A stretch of 64,000 nucleotides of DNA from Lepeophtheirus salmonis (lineage: Eukaryota > Arthropoda > Copepoda > Siphonostomatoida > Caligidae). Below, piece after piece: positions 1-13,200 of the stretch. The stretch is from positions 36,021,971-36,085,970 of the forward strand of contig NC_052134.2 in assembly GCF_016086655.4 (NCBI RefSeq), read 5' to 3'. The first letter of the stretch is position 1; each line of letters opens with the position of its first letter. A program made the position numbers and the translations under genes. Below the pieces are notes generated by a model, which saw only the letters and a list, made by a program, of their open reading frames with translations, was not told where the DNA came from and ran no database searches.

Positions 1-111
1 AATTATATTCTGACACACTTTTGTAAATGATTTTTTTGGTGGTATGATATCCCACAGTCCAAAAGTTTCCTTAATAATAATTAATATTCCTTTCTTATTG
101 TTATCTGTTTA

Positions 112-159
<48 letters not shown>

Positions 160-700
160 TTACCCTATTTTTTGAGGTGCCAAAAATATACAATCAAATG
201 GTAGGCATCAAAATTTGTGAGGAATTTAATGTATCTCATTCAAAATAGCGGACCTAGGGTCAGTATCAATTTAACGTTAAAAACAATTTATATTCTAGTC
301 CGCGTCAATCAACAAGTCCTATACATTGATGTACTTACAAATAAATAGATTGCTGATGGTGAATAGGATCAGGTATTTTAGCAGGAGGAAAATACTTTTT
401 AATGATCGAAACACTTTTATTCTCCATCTTTGCCTGACCTCAACCCCCTTCATTACAGTATATGGGCTCATATTGAGGCCAGGGTCAATTTGAGTCTCCT
501 TCAGGAACAAGTAACTGAACGATATTGACCAAATTTGAGTTGTCATGTTATATGATTAAAGTATGCTCGTCAAATATAGACCCGCTTAAGTGCATAATTC
601 AGCCCTAAGGGTTTCGCCATATTGTAAAAAAAAATAGAACCTCTAATGCTTTTTCTACAATTTGTCAAAACATCAAGTGTTTTTGCTTAAAAGGTAAGTT
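1..700. mobile_element. Decayed Tc1-like TIR element remnant (family X) in DGK intron 8
   Basis: The left edge carries ATTCTGACACACTTTTG (from about 8), a terminal motif also seen at about 11030, 33858 and, inverted, 39812-39835. The interior parallels 11200-11640: both share a 'gcatatgg/tatatgggctcat' stretch, 'tatgctcgtca' and 'tgtcaaaatatcaa..tgt' in the same order. No intact reading frame exists. The 45-A run (113-157) lies inside it. Family X is probably Tc1/mariner because the 33850-35300 copy with the same terminal motif encodes a recognisable Tc1-like HTH. Confidence 0.5.
113..157. repeat. Poly-A tract, 45 bp
   Basis: This is an uninterrupted run of 45 A. Its true length in the genome is uncertain because such runs are error-prone in assembly. 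Confidence 0.95.
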
Positions 701-765
701 TAATTTTTTTTTGTTAAGTATCTAATAATTATATTTACACCCAGTATAATAAAAAAAACACATAC

Positions 766-1228
766 TTCCACTGAGTCCGTCTTGACTTTTTCCTCAGGCA
801 GCATATATTCAATAACTGAGTTCTGAATTTCTGAAGCAAACTGATATAAATTACTATTTTCATTTGTAGCCCTCACAATCACAGCCATGGTTTTTGCAAT
901 TTCCCCAAAGACAGTTGCATACATAAAATGTGTCTCCTTGTTGGACTCTTCAACAAGAACATTGGAGTCCACGGTTCTTTCAGATTTAAGAGTATTAAGT
1001 TGTCCTCTTAACTCACCCAGGGTTTTACATATTTGTAAACGATCCAAGGATTCCATACAGTTCTCCAATTCTAAATCTTCATGGGATATAAGTTGTTCGT
1101 CACATATATCCCTTATCACTTCTGTTCCTGTGGTACCAAATATAGAGCCTTTACGATCATTTATTTCATCTTCATCATCCTCTGGAAGACAGTCTGCTGC
1201 GTTGGTTTCGACTGACATAATACTCCAT
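766..1228 (-). CDS. DGK exon 8: RWSIM block and acidic/helical linker (last exon in window)
   Basis: This exon encodes residues 288-442. Splicing AG from exon 7 to A TGG AGT ATT ATG gives R-W-S-I-M, the conserved sequence that follows LDR in DGK delta/eta, which confirms the 9.2-kb jump. The remaining ~150 residues are poorly conserved: an acidic stretch (PEDDEDEINDRKGS) then predicted helical sequence. They match in position the long linker that splits the catalytic and accessory regions in type II DGKs. The acceptor is ATATTTTATTTAG and the donor after GTGGAA is GTATGTGTTTTTTT. At 463 bp it is the largest exon. The ATG at 1218 is internal, not a start. Confidence 0.88.
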
Positions 1229-4200
1229 CTAAATAAAATATAAATGAATATGCATTAATCCAAAATAAGAAAAGGAACAAATTGATCTTATTATAAATAT
1301 TAAAGTGGTACAAATATTTTTCTACAAACCTCCCTAATTTTATCTTATTTCCCTTTAAACTGAACTAATTTATTTGAAAGTTTGTGCGCAATAGATAAAT
1401 TAATTGTATACTATAAAATCAATAAGTAGTTATTTTCTTTTTTTCAAATGATCTATGTATGGAATCTATCCATTTCTAATTATTTTATCGTGACTATAAA
1501 TCAGCTAATTTAAGTTCAATTTATGAAGCTTCCGAAGGATGAATAATATTATTTTTTTCAAAGAAATGGGCAATAATTATTTGTGAAAGAATACAAATGT
1601 AATCCATACTTCTTTTTGAGAAAAATCATTGTTCTTTGATGTTTTTGCTAGTTTTTTTCTTTAGAATTAAAATTAATAAAAGTACTCACACATACATATA
1701 AAAAAACATTTGACTAATTTTGTTAATGAAAATTGTCAATTAGTTTTAAAAGTTTATAAATGAAATAGTTTAACTATAGTTTATATCTTTCATTTAATTT
1801 ATGAGATATAATTTGGCACCGGTACTATGGCTTTTTAAAATACAAACTATCGTCAATTTTCTAATTATTTCATAATGAAGAGGAACTTTTGCTACTTCCA
1901 ATGCAATTGACGTCGTCTCCGAAGGAAATCAGAATAATTTGAGGTTATAAATTGATGATAATTTATATTTGAAAATAAATTTTTGTAACCTATTTACCAG
2001 AAAACTATTCAGAAGGTATTTTTTTTCATTTTTACAGACAAGTCATAATAATTAATATAATTACCTATTTTTAATATATTACTTATTTAAGTTTTTTTTT
2101 TTAAAGTAGCACTTTTTTACAAAAAGATATGCTCTGTAACTTTTTCAAAGTTTATATAACTATGCTGAAGCCAATTAATACAGTTTCTTATTAGAATGAA
2201 GCAGAAATGTAATCCCGACACAAATTTGAGAGAAATAATTGTTGCTGGATTTTGTGTTGACACACAACACTTGTAATTGTTTTTTGTTTGTTTGTATGCT
2301 TTGTTATAATTACTTACACAAAAGAAGTTTAAGGGAGGCTATGTTTTTATGCTGGATTGTTTTAACCAGTATTACTCAGAACTGTAAACCATTATTTAAT
2401 TTTTCAGGGGGAGGGCACTATGAATATATCTCTGTTAATAGGGGACATCAGCATGATTATTTGTTTTTATTATAAAATAAAAGTTAGAAAGAAAAAATAA
2501 AGATAATTTTGATTTTTAAAGATTTTTAAGCAAACCAAAATTTTTTGAATTATAAGGACAAAAAATTTCCATTTAGGGGGGTTACAGACCCTACATCCCT
2601 CCCACATCCCCCATGTAGCCGAACCACAAGATATGTATGCAACTGTTACAAATTGTTTGAGAATAATTCCAATCTTCTAAAAAAAAAATGATATTAAATG
2701 TCTACTATTGTTTTTTTGTTTCATATCAGAGTTTTAGTTTCATGCAAGATTATTTTTACTTCTGTCCCATCTTTTTATGTCATTTTTGTAAAATCCTCAG
2801 GCTTTCTCCTTTGACTGATTTTAAAAAACTTTCCCGGATAACTTTAATAATTCTATTGCTAGAATCTTTGTTTGATAAAATTGCCCTTGAGTTAAAAAGC
2901 TTTCTAATATACTTGACAGAAATGTGTTTGTGTGAATCATGAAAATATATTCTAAAAATTTAATTGCATTTGAATAGGATACATATATTTATTTTTTGTA
3001 GAAATTTAGAATGAGAAATACCTTTGATTGCCATTTAAAATACATTCCCGAAAAGAGATGGTACATTTTAGTGCTTTTGGGATTCCATTAGGACAGTAAC
3101 AACTTGGTTTTTAAATTCTTGCCCTTCTACAGCATATATATATACGGTTGTTCAAAAGTTTTAAACCTCTCATTTTATATCGTAATTATTTTGGCACAAA
3201 ATCAATCAAACGTGAATTAGAAAAGAGATTCAATCCACATCAAAAGGTATCAATAGGGTCTAACAAATTTTCACCCCCTCAGTCGTAATGCACCCCCTAC
3301 AGAATGAAGTTGAAGTTTTTCTTAACCACGGAAAACGCCAATTCAAATTTATCGACTAAAATATCGATTAAATATATAAGTAAGAAGCTCCACCAGATTA
3401 AAAGTGTTAATGATAGGCCAAGATCAGGTCGCCCCAGGACTGCAGGAAACCGGAAGAACATTGAGATACTTCGACTAAAAATATACCCGAATCCAAAAAA
3501 GATTGATGTCCAAGATGGTTGATGATATAGGAATTTCAACGTTGTCATTGCGTAGAATTTTCCGTGAAGATTTGAAGATGACGCTTTAAAAGTTATGGTA
3601 CGCTCAAAACATCAATCCCAGTACTAGAGCGAAGAGAATCGAACATTGTTGAGAATTGTCACAAGTCTGTACGCAGAGGACAAAAAAATTTTCAGCGATA
3701 AAAAAAAGTGGGATTTGAACCAAAAATTTAATAGACAAAACGATCGGATTTAGTCCAGGTCTAATTTTTTGTTCTTGGACGATAAAACTACACCTCTTCT
3801 TAACACCAGTCGATCTCTTATGGTCTGGGTCTGAGTTTCGAGTGCTGGAGACAAACTGGACCCATAATTTTTGGCCCTTTCTGTATGAACAAGGAGGATT
3901 ACATCTCAATGATTTTAGAACCTGTGATCCTTCCATTGTTTGAAAGTAAGTTTTGTTCGTTTTCCAGCAAGATTGCACTCCCATTCACACTAGATACCGA
4001 ACTCAAGAATGTTTGGAACAGTACATTCAATTTTGGGACAATTTTTTTAATAGGGGTATCTAGAGTCGAAGGTGAAATTTTGGTCCTATCAAAGTTTGGA
4101 TACTTTACTAAATGCCAGGGAAGCTGCATGGAACCAACTACCCTACAAAATTATTCGTACAGCATGGAACTCATTTCAACGTCGATTATTATCAATAGTT

Positions 4201-7200
4201 TCCAATGATGGCGGATATATAGAAGATGTCATTAATAAAAATTATCGATATAATTATACTTATAGACTTGTATTGAAAATAAATTTAGATATTTTTTATT
4301 TATAAATTAATTATTGCTTTACTAATGAGGTTTAAAACTTTTGAGCTGTATAATTGTACCTTGATTTCACTGTCTGTTTGCTTTCAAATATTTTTGTCAA
4401 GGCAATAACAAATTAAAAATTAAATATTGACAATACGAACAACACTCCTCTAGTTTTTACTTTCATTTCAGTATCTTATCTATAAACCATTTCAAACCTA
4501 CATCACTTAATTATAATTTTCATTTTCTAAACTTAAATTAATTCTTAGCATAATGTATTTTATAAAAATAAAATGTGTTCTGAAAATGTATTTGGTAATG
4601 TGTGTGACTCAATAAATTTCTCATGGGCTCATGGGCCTGTAAGGTAAAATTAACGCATTTGATGTAAACGACCGGTTGTTTGGTACTGAAAACTGTTGGA
4701 TACGGATACATCCGTTGTGAAGAGGGATCGTAATATAATAGTGATCATTATATAGAGCCACCCGTTATCTGGGCGTGTATTAAGTAAAGAGGTGATTGCG
4801 TGTAAAGAAAAAAACAAATATAGCGGTTGGAAAAGAAAAAAACGGTTGTTGCGTGTGCTCTTTCTTCTTTTTTGTTCATTATTTAATAAGTCGTCGTGGT
4901 GTTAAATTCTTGCTTTAAATAAGAATTATTGCCTATTTTGGGTGTAAATTTATGTAAAAATGTATAATAAAATAAATATAAATGATTTTAAATATAATTA
5001 TAATATTTTCACTGTACTTTTTTATGTGTAGAAGGTTCTCCTTTTTATAGCAGTGATTCATTTTCTCCCACCAAAATAATAAATAAGAAAGCTGATCTTA
5101 ATTTAGTTTTACAATATGTTTCGCGGCCTCTTCTCCTTGCGTTCTTACAATTAAAAAAAAACAAAAAAAACAAAAAAACACAACTCTAAATGTTAGCAAT
5201 ATTAAGAAGTATGGGGGAAAACTGTTATATTTTATTCTAACCTGTGTATAATGTTTGACTTCATGGTCAACAGAAACATCCCTTTTTTCATCTGCAAGGA
5301 TAATAAAGAAATATGTGGATTGTATTTTTTAACAATATCTCGTAAAAACTTGTAGGGTTATGATTTCAAGATTTTAATTTTATATTGCAGGGGAATTAAA
5401 TCGATTTGATTCTACAGAGGAATTTAAAAAAAAAAGGAAAAGATGAATATTGAATTGATCATAAAAGGATATTTGACTCAAAATATATTCATACAGTACT
5501 TTGTTTTCTTTTCTGAAAATACTATTACTGAAGTTTTGCTATATAAGAATATGACCATATTAATTTCTGCGAGGTCAAGGTTGAAGGTTACAAAACACAA
5601 TTAAAAAGTTATATTGATTTTGGTTGACTGTATCATGCCCTTAAGTTTTGCGATGTCAATGGTCAAGGTAAAGCCCACTCAAAATATTAAAGCACAAAAT
5701 CGACCCTAGCTTTTCAACAAATTGAGATGCATAACTCAAATTAAATGTTGAGGGGCCAAAAGCCAAATTCACACAAAATAACTTGAGACTCATAGCTATA
5801 ATTTGTGTCCTTTTTTCGTTATGTTTAGAGATTTTTTTGTTTGGGAGGCTTGCACACTACTGAGTTTTTCTAAAGTAATATCAAAATAAAATATTTTTTA
5901 TAACTTTATATGATTCAGTTCTTTTATATAAAGGAACAAAATATGTCTTGAAGAACATTAGTTGAACAGTAGGGATCCATTGGGGCCTCCATTTTGAGAA
6001 AGAAAAAAAACACATTTCTTTTTATGGTTATAGATCACATATCATTATTTTAAAATCCTATTTTTGTTACCTTTGTGTGTGTATATATAAATAAATCAGG
6101 TTTTATTATCCTCTAATGAGCTCTTACTGAGAGTTTACGATGAAATAAGGGCTCCAATTGATATAATATACAATATGAACGACATGATTATGATTATAAC
6201 AAAAGTATCTATGGGAAATTACTAATCGAGATTTTACCAAATCTAATAGTGGTGTATCGACTTAAGTCGATTGAGTCGAGTCAAACCGAGTCGAGTCTAC
6301 AACTCTAATTATAATTAACAAATGATAGTATTTTTTATGGAGTTTATTTATAGGTGAATAATCTTTAAGTACTTAAAACTGGTGTTGTGTTGACTTAAGT
6401 TGATTGAGTCGAGTTAGAAAGAGCTGAAAAGACTCGAGTTGATCAATTAAAGAAGAATAAAAAAAAGTAACTATTTCTTACAATTCAAGCTATAGCTTAC
6501 ACAATGGGTGCATTTATTCAAGGAGTCTATTTATAAGTGGGGAATCTTCAATTAATAACTAGTGTTCTACCGACTTAAGTCGATTGAACTTAATCGACAC
6601 TTTAAGCATCGATTCAAGTCGATAAAAAAACAAGCAAAAAAAGAAAAAAAAACAGTTAGTATCTACGCATGCCCAATACTTATATATTATTTCAGCGAAT
6701 ATTTTTTAGTAACTTTGAGATCCTGCAATTCGTCACAAAACTCTGGTATTAGTTTATCTAGTCCATTGAATAGTTATTATGTATTAAAATATAAAGTTGC
6801 GTGACTATGACGTCACCATTATATAATATCTCCCTACCCCACTTAAGTGAAGTTGAATCGATAAGATAATATTTTTGCCCAAACAATACTTAAATAAATT
6901 GCCAATAGCTAAATTTATCTGACCAGTACATATTCTTTGCTCCATTTTTATTGTTTTCCAAAGATAGTTTTTACCTTAAGACCAAATGTTACATCATTGG
7001 GTTAAAAGTCCACATCATGATACATTTTTGCCAAAATTAAGATTACAAAAATATTTATTTGTTCGCTAGAGGGGAAAGAGGGTATCTTTAATTACCTTAT
7101 AACTAACTGTGCAACCTTTCCTAGTTGACGTAGTAGTCTGTAAACTCACACTATTCACGTCAAATGATTAAGAGACATCACATCGTCCTTGGTATCTCAA

Positions 7201-10200
7201 AATGACATATCTAGAGTTGTATAAAATATGATTTTAAACGAGTGCCATACTTTTTGCATTTGTATCCTAAGTTATTATCATTATTATTTTTTTCTTTGAG
7301 AGAGAAGGCCTGAGTATAAATTAATTAATAGTGTGTAAAGTAACACTAAGAATTATTGGTTGGGCAATCAGTGTAAGCCCTTGTTAGAATTAAAGTAGAA
7401 TTAAAGATGGATATCGGAGTAGTTCCTGCCTAAGTCCTTGCAATATACAAAGTTGAATTTGTGTTTACTTTCTTCATCGCAGCTAATCTAATACAACGTC
7501 GAGACAGCTAAGCTTCTCTCCTGTTAGGCATTCTTCAAATTGACATTATTACCATATTGATCTTCATTTCGTAGCATATTGACAGGTTATATTTTATGCA
7601 ACTCTAAAGACATCAAGGGGAAATTGTTTTTAAAGCAGCTAAATTTGGATAATAATTGATCACATTGTTTAATGAACGAATGAACAAATATGTTTGAACG
7701 GGTTCATGTCTGACTCTTAGAGATATTACCGAACCTATTTGCAAATTATATAAATATGTTTGAGGCAGACAGTAATGTATAGTTTAACCGTAGGAACAAA
7801 GGACATTTTAGTTATACATAAAGTGTAGTAGAAAGAAACTTGGATAAAATATAATTAAAAGTTGCAAAAAATATATATAATACAATTTATACTGGTACAT
7901 AGATAAGCGTATAATCATAAATCACAGTCGACATTGCATTTTAGTTAGTTACCAACGCTCAAGCAGTTAAAACGATGTAACTATAAATATAATTAATGTA
8001 TGAAATATGACCTTAACGGCTGTGATATTTATTCCACACGCGTTGGCAATCTGAAAAGTGTTTTATAGTTTCGAAAACTATTAGTAATATTTTTTTTTTT
8101 GAAAAGAAAATATTTAAATATAAAGTAATCATTATTACGAGTGGCCGTGGAACGAGAACATGAATGATTTGTATGGTAGATAAAAATATAAATTAACAAA
8201 TTATGACTATATGAGATCTCACCCCTTTTTAATTGTAACATAAAAAGATTTTTATTTTCCAAAGCTGTTTTCATTGTTGAACAAATAAGTATAATGTAAT
8301 CACTAGGTTTTGTTGGGAGAGTTATACATTATGTCAAAAAAGTACCGGAAATTGTTAATTTAAATTGTTTGTGCGGAAGGGATTTAAAAAACGTTTTTTT
8401 AGGTCGGCAGCATAGTCTTTCATTATGATACCAAGTTTGAGTGCGATCTGTAGACTAATTTGCTTGGAACAGCTCGATAAATCTGTCTACCTCACTAGTA
8501 CTTAACCATTTTTACAATGAACAAAATTATTGAACAATGAGTATGCCTTAAATTTTGTTTTGCGAACGAAATGTCATGTGCTGACGCGTTAAAAATGTTA
8601 GAAAAAGCTTTTGGTGAATCAGTTTTATCAAAAATCCGTGCATATGAGTGGTACAAAGCCTTCAAGTAGGCCTTTAAAATCGTAAAATCAAATCAAAGAG
8701 ATGTTCATTGTTTTCTTTGATATCTGCGGTGGAGTGCATCAGCAATTCGTTCCAAAGGGACAAACGGTCAATAAGGAGTACTATTTGGGTGTATTAAGGC
8801 GTTTGAATGAGAAAATCCACCAAAAACGGCCAGAATTATGGAATAACAACTCGTGGATTTTAGAAGACGATAACACTCCATCAAACAGAGACAGGATTGT
8901 GAGCGAGTTCAAAGTAAAACATAAAATAAATATCATCGATCAACCACAATATTCAGCTGATTTAGCTCCGTGTGACTTTTTTTTGTCCCCCAAACTTAAA
9001 TTGTCGCTCTGTGGAAACCCATTTGAGCCTATTGAATCCATAAAACAAAATTATTGGAAGTAATTTAAAGCCATTCCAAAAAGTGCCTATAAAAAATGTT
9101 TCGAGGACTGGAAAAACGTTGGCATATGTGTATAGCATACAATGGAGATTACTTTGAATGTAAAAAAATAAATTTAAATCATTAAATTGGAAATTTGTGT
9201 TTTATTTAATAACTCCTGGTAGTTTCTCGGCAGAATGTAAGTGTAATTACGTGTTCGGCTTCAAGTAGAATTGAGAATCAACATCAGAGTAATTCCTGCC
9301 TGGCCCTTGCTGGAAGAGAGTGGGATTTGAGTTTATTTCCTTCATTTCATTCTCAAAGATAATCTAGTAAAACGTCTTGACAACTAAGCTTCTGTATTTC
9401 CAAATATTTTTCAAATAGTCCAGGTGGCCACATTTTTTTTTACTATACAAACAGTTCATATCATTTGAATTTATGGACATAAGTGTAAGTCTTTATTTAA
9501 CTTAAGGTAGAATTGAGAATCGACATCGGAGTGATTCCAACTAGGTCCCTGCAAAATACAGAGTGGAATTTGTGTTTATTTCCTTGCTTTGATAGTTTTC
9601 ACTGCTACTATAACAAAACGTCGAGACAGGTAAGCTGCTTTTTTTTGCAAAACGTTCTTCAAAATATCAGAGTTACTATATTAATTTTCGTTTGTATTTT
9701 ATTTTTACAATGCGTTAGGTTTGATACAACTTTACCAATAGAAGTTGTAACTTGTTTAAACAGATTGCACAATTTACAACCCAAAATTGAAATAAGTATT
9801 TGAAATAAAGAATTTAGAGTCAAATCGTGATAAAAATAGTGCAGGAATCGAATATTCCTTGTCTAACCATTATATTAATTGTCTAATTTATGAATATTTG
9901 AATGAAAATTTCCCATTCATAAGTATCCATTCCTTGGCGTAATATAATGTTCAAATGCCCACAGTTATATATATTACTCATAAAAAAATAATAATCAAGT
10001 AGTTTTAATAGATCGAAACAAAATGATAACATCCATTAATAGTAGGCAATTGAAAGTATGCTGTTGATAAAAAAGAGAGAGAGAGAGGTCATGATAGACA
10101 GCAAAAATTTAAGCTCTTTTATAAGTTTATCCCATTTTAAAATTCAAATATATGGCAGTTACTCACCACTTTTCATACAATTAATGAAAACAAGGTCTAC

Positions 10201-13200
10201 AATTTGTGCACTTGCGCGGCGTAATTTCAAAAAAATTATAAATGTTCCTTACGCTTTATTGTCAGCGGTCAATTTTTTACTTATTTTTCGCTTATCAGTT
10301 TTCTGAACGCTTATTAGTCTAAATCGAATTAGCCCTTTTTAAATATTTCTCTAACATTAATTGTTTTTTTCTGTTTCTTTTTGAAATAAGGATACAATTA
10401 AAGTAACAACGTGCTTGGTTGATTACTGATGGACCTTATGGTTATAAATATATTATTATATAAACTTACCTATCGAGGAGTCTTGGAGTTCCTACATCAT
10501 ATTTTTCGAGTAAATTGATGATGTTAACATCCGCCTCGATTGCGGCTCCCCATCCACAAACACGTGCTAAATCATTCCCAGTCCCAAGAGGTAAGACTGA
10601 AACACAAACTCTTTCAGCCTATTTAAGAGAAAATATAAGATAAATAATTATATTTGCACAATTAATTAATTATTGATCATCAATATTAAAGTATTGCATG
10701 ATGTATTTAATTTAGTTACATAAAAATAACTGTAATTTTCTCAAATTATTGTACAAATTGGAAAAAGGCTATTAAAATTAAAATAATATTGCTTTTAGTA
10801 TTAAGCAACTCAGCTCTGATAATTTTCCCAATATTTTATTTATTATTGAAAGTACTATGAAATACATAAAGCACTGAGATAATGTATTTGTTTGTATTTT
10901 TCATATTTGAGCCCAATTGACCGGTCCTTTCAAGTCTGAATAATTTTAACTGTAATAAATGTAGATTAAAGTCGTTTAATGAAGCACTTCGCGTCTGTAA
11001 ATCTTTGTTAAAGGTGTAAATTAAATTCTGACATACTTTAAATTATTTTTTAGAGATATAATAAATCCCAGTAATTACTCAGTTGTTATTGTTCTTCATT
11101 TACAAAAAAGCTCTCATATATGTCAACTATTTTGGGATGTCAAATGTTATTCACAATCTCATCTCAAGCATACTGGAACGCGTCAATGGCAAAATTTCTA
11201 AGGAATTAAATATATCCAGGTAATCGACGTCTTATCCCAGGAGAAAAACCTGCTCAGCCCTGCCCATACTCCTAAAATCCTCATTAATTCTTGGATTTTT
11301 TTGTTGTTGACCTAAGCAACTTTGGCCTTCATTATCCCCTGACTTCAAACACCTTGCATATGGGTGTTTATTGACACCGGAGCTTTTGTTATACCTACAT
11401 GTATCAAATTTAAATGTCCTCAAGGAACATTTAACTCAATAACATGGACAAAGCTTGAGTAACCAGGCTATATTTGTATGGTCTGCTCGTCACTTATGGG
11501 TTGTTTGAAGGACAGCGTTATTGAGGTCAAGGAGGTTGTGCATACTGAATAAAATATGAGTTTTATGTTCTTTGTAGTATGTTACGATATGTCAAAATAT
11601 CAAATGTTGTCTTGTAAAATAAATGTTTATTAGATAAGTACAAAAATATTTCATTAATCTACTCGACTTTGCCATAGTTATATTAACACCCGTTATATTA
11701 ATTATAATTATCATTTAAGTTAATAAATTTATTTTTCCTCTTTAACTATTGTATGAATATAATTACATCAAGTTATAATTATAATAAATATGTTTGACAC
11801 ATAATTTATAATTGTCAAAAAAAAAAAAAATATATATTACAAAAATTAGCACAAACTTTTGACATATCTTTTTGCAACTTGAATTTAAAAAATAGCTATA
11901 CAATTAAAACTGCTGTGAAAGTGTATTATAAAAGACATAGGAGTATATAAGATATGTGCACATTCTTGAATACAAGCTTATTTTAGGGTTAGACCACTAT
12001 TTTAATTTAAAGTACCTTAAATACCTATCCCTACTTAGGGATATGACGAAAGGTTGTCAACTAATTTGTAATCGGGATATCCTGTTAAATAAGTTTTTTA
12101 ATGTGGTTTGGAAAACTTATTGTTCAGGACCTTAGCTTTAAGGATAATCGGTTAACATAACTTATTAAGATAATGAAAAATACTTTGAATAATTTCCTTG
12201 AGTTAAAATGTAGATTAATTAACCGGGTAATTCAACATCCTATTGTTTGTGTGTTTGTTTTGCTGTAGATTATTATTTTTAACAATGAGTGTGTGTAGCT
12301 AAAGCTTTAGCGTGTGATAAAAAAAGTGGAGTACATATCTATTTGATTAAAGCAAAGTTCATCCACGATTACTAACTTCGAGTAGCTATGCGTACTCCCG
12401 TTATTGAATACATATGGAAGATAACATTAATAAAAACGTAAAATTAAGAAGAGACAGTTCAAGACAGCATCTGCAGTAACACGTATCCTCATCTTTTAGA
12501 AGCTACCAAGTAACTAAATGACATAATATGAAAACAAAGCTATAAACCAATTATGCAAAATACTATGCGATCAATATTTCTAGCAAGTAGTGATAGTAGT
12601 AACACTTTTTTTGTATATTTGAGGGGTTGAGTATACTTGAATATTATGATATAAATAACAACGCAGTCTTCTTGAATTAATCAACTTATGATGTAGTCTG
12701 TGACTTCAATGATCACATTTTATTGATAACTTTATTCAATTTAACTTTTAGGAAATAACTAGGAGCAGTATCCGGAATTGCCATTAGTAATTTGGTGTCG
12801 ACGAACAGACAAACTCTGTTGTATTATTCTTGAAGATAACTCACCAACAAATTACTTTCCGATTTTCATCGGCACACTCTCACGTAGTTACTCAATACTT
12901 AAGTGTCCTTTCCTCAAAAATAAAAATTTGTGACAATAAAACATTGTTCAGGTTCCCTACAACAAAAAATCGTACCATAGAGAATGCTTATACAGGGTGT
13001 CCCATCTAGCAGTTGCATTTTGAACTACCACTTTTTTGACGTTTGACAGCTGTAGTAACACTCTCATTGTGTTTAATATTTTGTAAAAGGTCTCCGGGTT
13101 ACGAAATGGTTAAGTTTACGCTTAAAGAAAATTGGGAAATACTAAAAACTTACTTCCAAAATGGAGTGTCTTCAAACGAAACTGCAAGAAAATTACGCAC

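Larger units (their letters stand above)
8275..9470 (-). mobile_element. MITE-A copy split by a mariner insertion
   Basis: The MITE segment 8281-8326 (aagtataatgtaatcactag...gggagagttata) continues at 9240 (agtgtaattac...attgagaatcaacatcagagtaattcctgcctgg). Removing 8327-9239 restores the 'gagttataagtgtaa' junction found in other copies such as 16490-16506. This dates the MITE as older than the mariner. Confidence 0.82.

Noticed and set aside
700..1218. Treating the ATG at 1218 as a gene start of a 172-residue protein
   Set aside because: The preceding bases give an acceptor and complete the conserved RWSIM block, so the ATG is internal, and the frame past 766 is intron.
887..1243. Plus-strand 118-codon frame overlapping DGK exon 8
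   Set aside because: It is the antisense shadow of the exon. The minus strand gives R-W-S-I-M continuity and proper splice sites, while the plus frame is serine-rich with no domain.
9838..9862. Possible tRNA T-arm (gcaggaatcgaatattcc)
   Set aside because: No matching acceptor stem, D-arm or anticodon stem around it.
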